38,283 bases of DNA from Hymenoscyphus infarciens (taxonomy: Eukaryota; Ascomycota; Leotiomycetes; Helotiales; Helotiaceae): positions 1 to 38,283 of the forward strand of contig LLCB01000430.1 in NCBI GenBank assembly GCA_001414345.1, read 5' to 3'. Shown here piece after piece: positions 34,770 through 38,283 of the stretch. Below the pieces are notes generated by a model, which searched no databases, was not told the origin of the DNA, and was given only the letters and a program-made list of their open reading frames with translations. The position numbers and the translations under genes were made by a program. Position 1 is the first letter of the stretch. Each line of letters opens with the position of its first letter.

Positions 34770-35160
34770 TATTAGTATATAATAAGCACTTATACTAGTA
34801 CTTAATTATACTAGTATAGTATAATATCTCTAGATCGACGATATCTAGCTTAGATAAATAATATCTAATATAGATTACTAGTATCTAATAAACTGAATAA
34901 TATCTAATATAGATTAATAGTATCTAATAGACTAAATACTATCTAAGTATATAGATTAATACTATCCGACGGATTAGTTATATCCGTAGTTTTAGACTTA
35001 GAACTATACTAGTATTAGACTAGAAGGCTAGCTATAGCTTATATATATATATATATAGAGTAGATAGCTTCTTAGTTTTTATTTAAGTTAATTAATTCTT
35101 TTTTATCTTCTACTTCTTACGTAATTCACTACTGCTTTTTAAACTTTGACTAAACTAAGA
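34770..35160 (+). mobile_element. Solo copia-family LTR (E1)
   Basis: About 391 bp, inserted in A2 with the 5-bp target duplication AATAT (34765-34769 and 35161-35165). Removing it restores the A1 order. It is closely related to the 5' LTR of copia element C at 35859-36313: same start TATTAGTATATAATAAGCAC, same end ACTAAGA, with indels and transitions between. It includes repeated ATCTAATATAGATTA motifs and a TA run near 35040-35055. Confidence 0.85.
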
Positions 35161-35858
35161 AATATAGAACTATAACTTATTATTATTAGCCTTTTTAATA
35201 AAGAATATTAAAAAGATAAAAGAGCTATTACTATTAATAATAAACCTCTTATCTAAGTTCTTTATAAGATACTCTTTTATAGCTTTTAGCTCTATAGTTA
35301 ACTATTAATATAGAGGTAAAAAGAAGTTAAGAAGTAGTTTATTTAAAATAATCTTATAGTTATATTTATAGTAAAAAGAAAGCTTATTAGAAGCTACTTT
35401 TAAGAATATATCTTTATAGAAAGAGTAATATTTTAGAAGTTAAGTCTATATTAGAGCTCTTATATTATTATTATTTTAAAGAGAGATTAATCTTTTATTA
35501 ATAATCTAATCTAGTTTATAAACAATAGTTATATAGAATTCTAAGTTAGGTTATTTTATATTAAAATATATAGCGTTTCTACTTATTTTACTAATAAAAG
35601 AGTATAAGGTCTAGCTTTTTAAAACTATACTAGTAGTTTAAAGAGACTTTAAACTAAAGTCAGAAGTTGAATTTTTAAGAGATATTATTATAGATAAGAG
35701 TAATAACTTAGCTATGTTTATAAGTTTACTCTTTTTACGTCTTTCTTATTAATAAATTATATATTCTCTTTAATTTATATTTAACTAGTAATTTAAAATA
35801 GGTTTATAGTTCTAGTTAGAAAGAGAAAGTAAAATCTTCTTACTAAAGTAGAGTATTA
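35161..35858 (-). mobile_element. Chromovirus A2, segment 3
   Basis: The reverse complement matches A1 from about 15055 to 15755 (region just before and at the start of reverse transcriptase). A2 then stops at the 5' LTR of copia element C. The 5' part of A2 (Gag, 5' LTR) should lie beyond the window, on the far side of C. Confidence 0.88.
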
Positions 35859-36313
35859 TATTAGTATATAATAAGCACTTATACTTGTAATTAATTATAA
35901 TTAATTATACTACTATAGTATAATATCTCTAGATTAACGATTTCTAGCCTAGATAAACGATATCTAATATAGAGTACTAGTATTCGACGGACTAAATAAT
36001 ATCTAATACAGATTACTAGTATTTAATAGACGGATTAATATCTAATATAAATCGATACTATTCGACGAACTAAATACTATCTAAGTATATAAATTAATAT
36101 TATTTAATAGATTAGTTATATCTATAGTTTTAAACATAGAGCGTAGTTTTAAACTCGAGGCTATACTAGTATTAGACTAGAAGGCTAGATATAGCTTATA
36201 TATATATATAGAGTAGATAGCTTCTTAGTTTTTATTTAAGTTAATTAATTCTTTTTTATCTTTTACTTCTTATATAATCTATTATTACTTTATAAACTAT
36301 GACGAAACTAAGA
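35859..36313 (+). repeat. 5' LTR of copia element C
   Basis: About 455 bp, starting TATTAGTATATAATAAGC and ending ACTAAGA. It is paralogous to solo LTR E1, about 60 bp longer because of small insertions (for example near 35895). The TATATATATATAGAGTAGATAG block and the following 70 bases are nearly identical in both. Confidence 0.82.
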
Positions 36314-36330
36314 GGTTATAGGCTAGGTAT
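36314..36330 (+). other. Possible primer-binding site of copia element C
   Basis: GGTTATAGGCTAGGTAT follows the LTR directly. It resembles the initiator-tRNA-Met site of copia elements (GGTTATCAGAGC-like) after loss of CpA. The match is imperfect. Confidence 0.4.
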
Positions 36331-37350
36331 AGTTTATTTCTATATAACTTTATTTTATATAACCTAGTATTACTTTTATATTAGATACTCTCTTATAAAA
36401 TACGTTAATTACTTCTAATTCTATATTATTAAGAGTTTTTATTTTTATTTTTTTAAGGTTTTCTTTTAAAAGATATTACTAGTCTACTTACCTCTTAGAC
36501 TACGCCCTAGTAGATTACTAAGCGTCTATCTTAGTCTAGTATATTATAAGTAAAGAGTACGCTTTATAGAATTACTAGTTTTTATCTTCTTACTTCTTAT
36601 AATTAAATAACTAAGAGTTAAGGTTAATACCTCTTTATATTATACTAGGTAATACTATATTATTTTAACCTCTATTCTATTAAATAGAGAATTTAATTAA
36701 GAACCGAGGCTATTCTTATAATTAGATAATAAGACTTTAAAATAATTATTAGTATATATTTTAGACTCTAAGCTTTACCTAATAGATACTATATTATTAA
36801 AATATCTTAGAATTAAGATAATCTTAAAGATTAGTCTATTATATTTATCTCTTAGCTTAGTATTACTCTAGTTAACTTATATAGTAACTTTTTATCCTAA
36901 AACCTTCTAAACGTTATCTTAGTAGTATAGTTAGTACTAATATTAGATATACTAGCTTACTAAAAAGCCTTATACTAAGTACTACTAAAATAGACTATCT
37001 TACTAGTATATTTAAACGCCTAGAAATAAAAGCTATTTTTTAAGAAGACTAGTTTAAAGACCTTATATACTCTATCTAACTAATAATATTTAACGAAATA
37101 TATAATAAGCTTTCTCTTAAGCCTAAAACTAGATAACTTCTTAATTTATAAGTCTTACTTAAAAACATTTCTTATACTTATATTACTCTAAGAGTATATA
37201 AGCTATTTATTATATCACTATTATTAAATTAGTCTAGTAGGTTCTAGAATAATAAAATTCTTTTTTTTAACTATTCTTAAGATTATATAACTATATGTAT
37301 TTTTCGTATTAGTCCTTCTCTTAACTAAAACACGCTTTTTTATTAAACTA
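36331..37350. other. Leader of copia element C, nothing recognised
   Basis: About 1 kb between the LTR and the first Gag residues I can read, which is long for a copia leader. It may hide another old insertion. I saw no match to the other elements in the window. Confidence 0.4.
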
Positions 37351-37359
37351 TAATATTTT

Positions 37360-38283
37360 TTAGTTCTTTTAAAAGTAGTAAATTAGTTAGAAAAACTAAT
37401 TATATAGAATAGTATAAAGAGGTTAAACTCTTTCTAGAAATTAACAGATTTATATTATATATAGACTTATCTATTACTAGACTTAATAAAGATCTATACT
37501 ATATAAATAAAGAACCTAGGTTAGTAGAACTTAGTATTAAATATAAGGAACGTAACTCTAACTATACTAGAAATAGCTAAAAAGCCTTAGAAGCTATTAA
37601 GTCTATTATATCTATTAATAATATAGACTAACTTAAAGACAAAACTAGCTCTAATACTATATAGGCGTATATAATAGCTATATATAGAGAATCTAGCTTT
37701 AATCTAATTAGTTAATACTTAGATATAATTATTAAATCTAGCTAAAGCTCTTATAAGAACGTAGACGAATATATAAGTACTATATAGAGTGTAGCTTTAT
37801 ATCTTAAAGACTTAAGACATCTGATATCTAAAAGCTATATAGCTTAGATTATATTTAAAAGGCTTAATAGTAGCTTTAAAGGTTTTATATTAAGAAAATA
37901 CGAAGAGCTAGGAAAAGATTTATCTAAAATTAATATAGATATTCTTATATTTAAACTTATATTAAAAGAAGCTAGAATAGAGTCTAGTAATAACCTAGAA
38001 GCTAATAAAGCTAAAAAGGCTAATAAAGCTATAAATAAAGGAAATGAAATTCCTATTTATACTTATTATAATAAAAGAGAATATATAATTTCTAAATACT
38101 TTATACTATACCTAGAGCTAAAATTAAATAAGAAATCTAATAATACTAGTAATAATACTAGTACTAATACTAGTAGTAGTACTAATATAAAAAACAACGA
38201 TAATAGTACTTTAAAAGTATTATATATAGCTATACTAAATACTTCTTATAAAGTATCTAAAGAATCTAAAGTTATACTAGACT
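37360..38283 (+). pseudogene. Gag and start of protease of copia element C (remnant, partial)
   Basis: One continuous phase (codons at positions divisible by 3) with about eight in-frame stops, all TAA or TAG where Gln or Trp is expected, and no frameshift. It starts with the copia Gag pattern K-TNYIE-YKEVKLFLE at about 37393-37445 (the stop at 37410 is the Trp), then KALEAIKSII, DEYIST and FKGFILRKYEELGKD, then a zinc knuckle. Cys/His positions 38058, 38067, 38082 and 38097 (C-x2-C-x4-H-x4-C) now read Tyr. An Asn/Ser/Thr-rich linker with TACTAG repeats follows, and the last eight codons read KESKVILD, the lead-in to the protease DSG motif. Confidence 0.85.

Larger units (their letters stand above)
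35854..38283 (+). mobile_element. Ty1/copia element C, 5' part, running off the window
   Basis: Composed of an LTR (35859-36313), a possible primer-binding site, a long leader, and a gag-pol frame that reaches the protease at the last base. It is inserted in A2; the 5-bp duplication should be TATTA (35854-35858), but the other copy lies outside the window. It has one continuous phase with only RIP-type stops, so it is probably among the youngest insertions. Confidence 0.85.

Noticed and set aside
34770..36313. A small LTR element with E1 and the 35859-36313 repeat as its two LTRs
   Set aside because: The sequence between them is continuous with A2 outside E1, and E1 has its own AATAT target duplication. 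The second repeat leads into copia Gag, so it is the 5' LTR of another insertion.
11900..38283. Mitochondrial origin because of very high AT content
   Set aside because: Nuclear transposon families with target duplications, CpA-specific decay and a linked gene with spliceosomal introns argue for the nucleus.

Overview
The window looks like nuclear DNA of a filamentous ascomycete whose repeats have been mutated by repeat-induced point mutation (RIP) close to saturation. Three observations support this. The single intact gene has short spliceosomal introns and belongs to a fungal sphingolipid glycosyltransferase family. The transposons are types common in Pezizomycotina: Ty3/gypsy chromovirus, Ty1/copia and a Mutator-like DNA transposon. 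Over roughly 11.9-38.3 kb CpA and TpG are almost absent, CpG survives in places, and old reading frames are broken mostly by TAA/TAG where Gln or Trp codons stood.

Layout: (1) 1 to about 10110 is one uninterrupted AT-rich minisatellite. Its unit is about 44-47 bp, with some 215-225 units by length, and each unit holds two nested inverted repeats. The array contains larger duplications and starts before the window. (2) About 10125-11960 is a small island of balanced composition. It carries a three-exon gene for a 351-residue GT32 (SUR1/CSG1-like) mannosyltransferase, apparently intact. (3) 12337-20429 is a complete Ty3/gypsy chromovirus (A1) with two 495-bp LTRs and a 5-bp target duplication, heavily mutated. 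(4) About 20435-38283 is a nest of elements. A degraded plus-strand gypsy relative (B) is cut in its reverse transcriptase by an inverted relative of A1 (A2, minus strand). A2 is itself interrupted by a 5.3-kb Mutator-like transposon (D, 9-bp target duplication), by a solo copia-type LTR (E1), and by a copia element (C). C runs off the right edge within its protease. A second solo LTR, of the A family, lies at 20944-21277 with a perfect 5-bp target duplication.

The empty-site sequence of A1 gives the order of events: B first, A2 into B, then D, E1 and C into A2. A1 went in separately. The GT32 gene is the only part that appears able to make a protein. It sits between a self-complementary satellite ending about 0.5 kb before its start codon and a transposon block starting about 0.4 kb after its probable 3' end. 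I found no tRNA, rRNA, CRISPR or telomeric repeat. All distances, copy numbers and alignments were made by eye; boundaries marked 'about' may be off by tens of bases.
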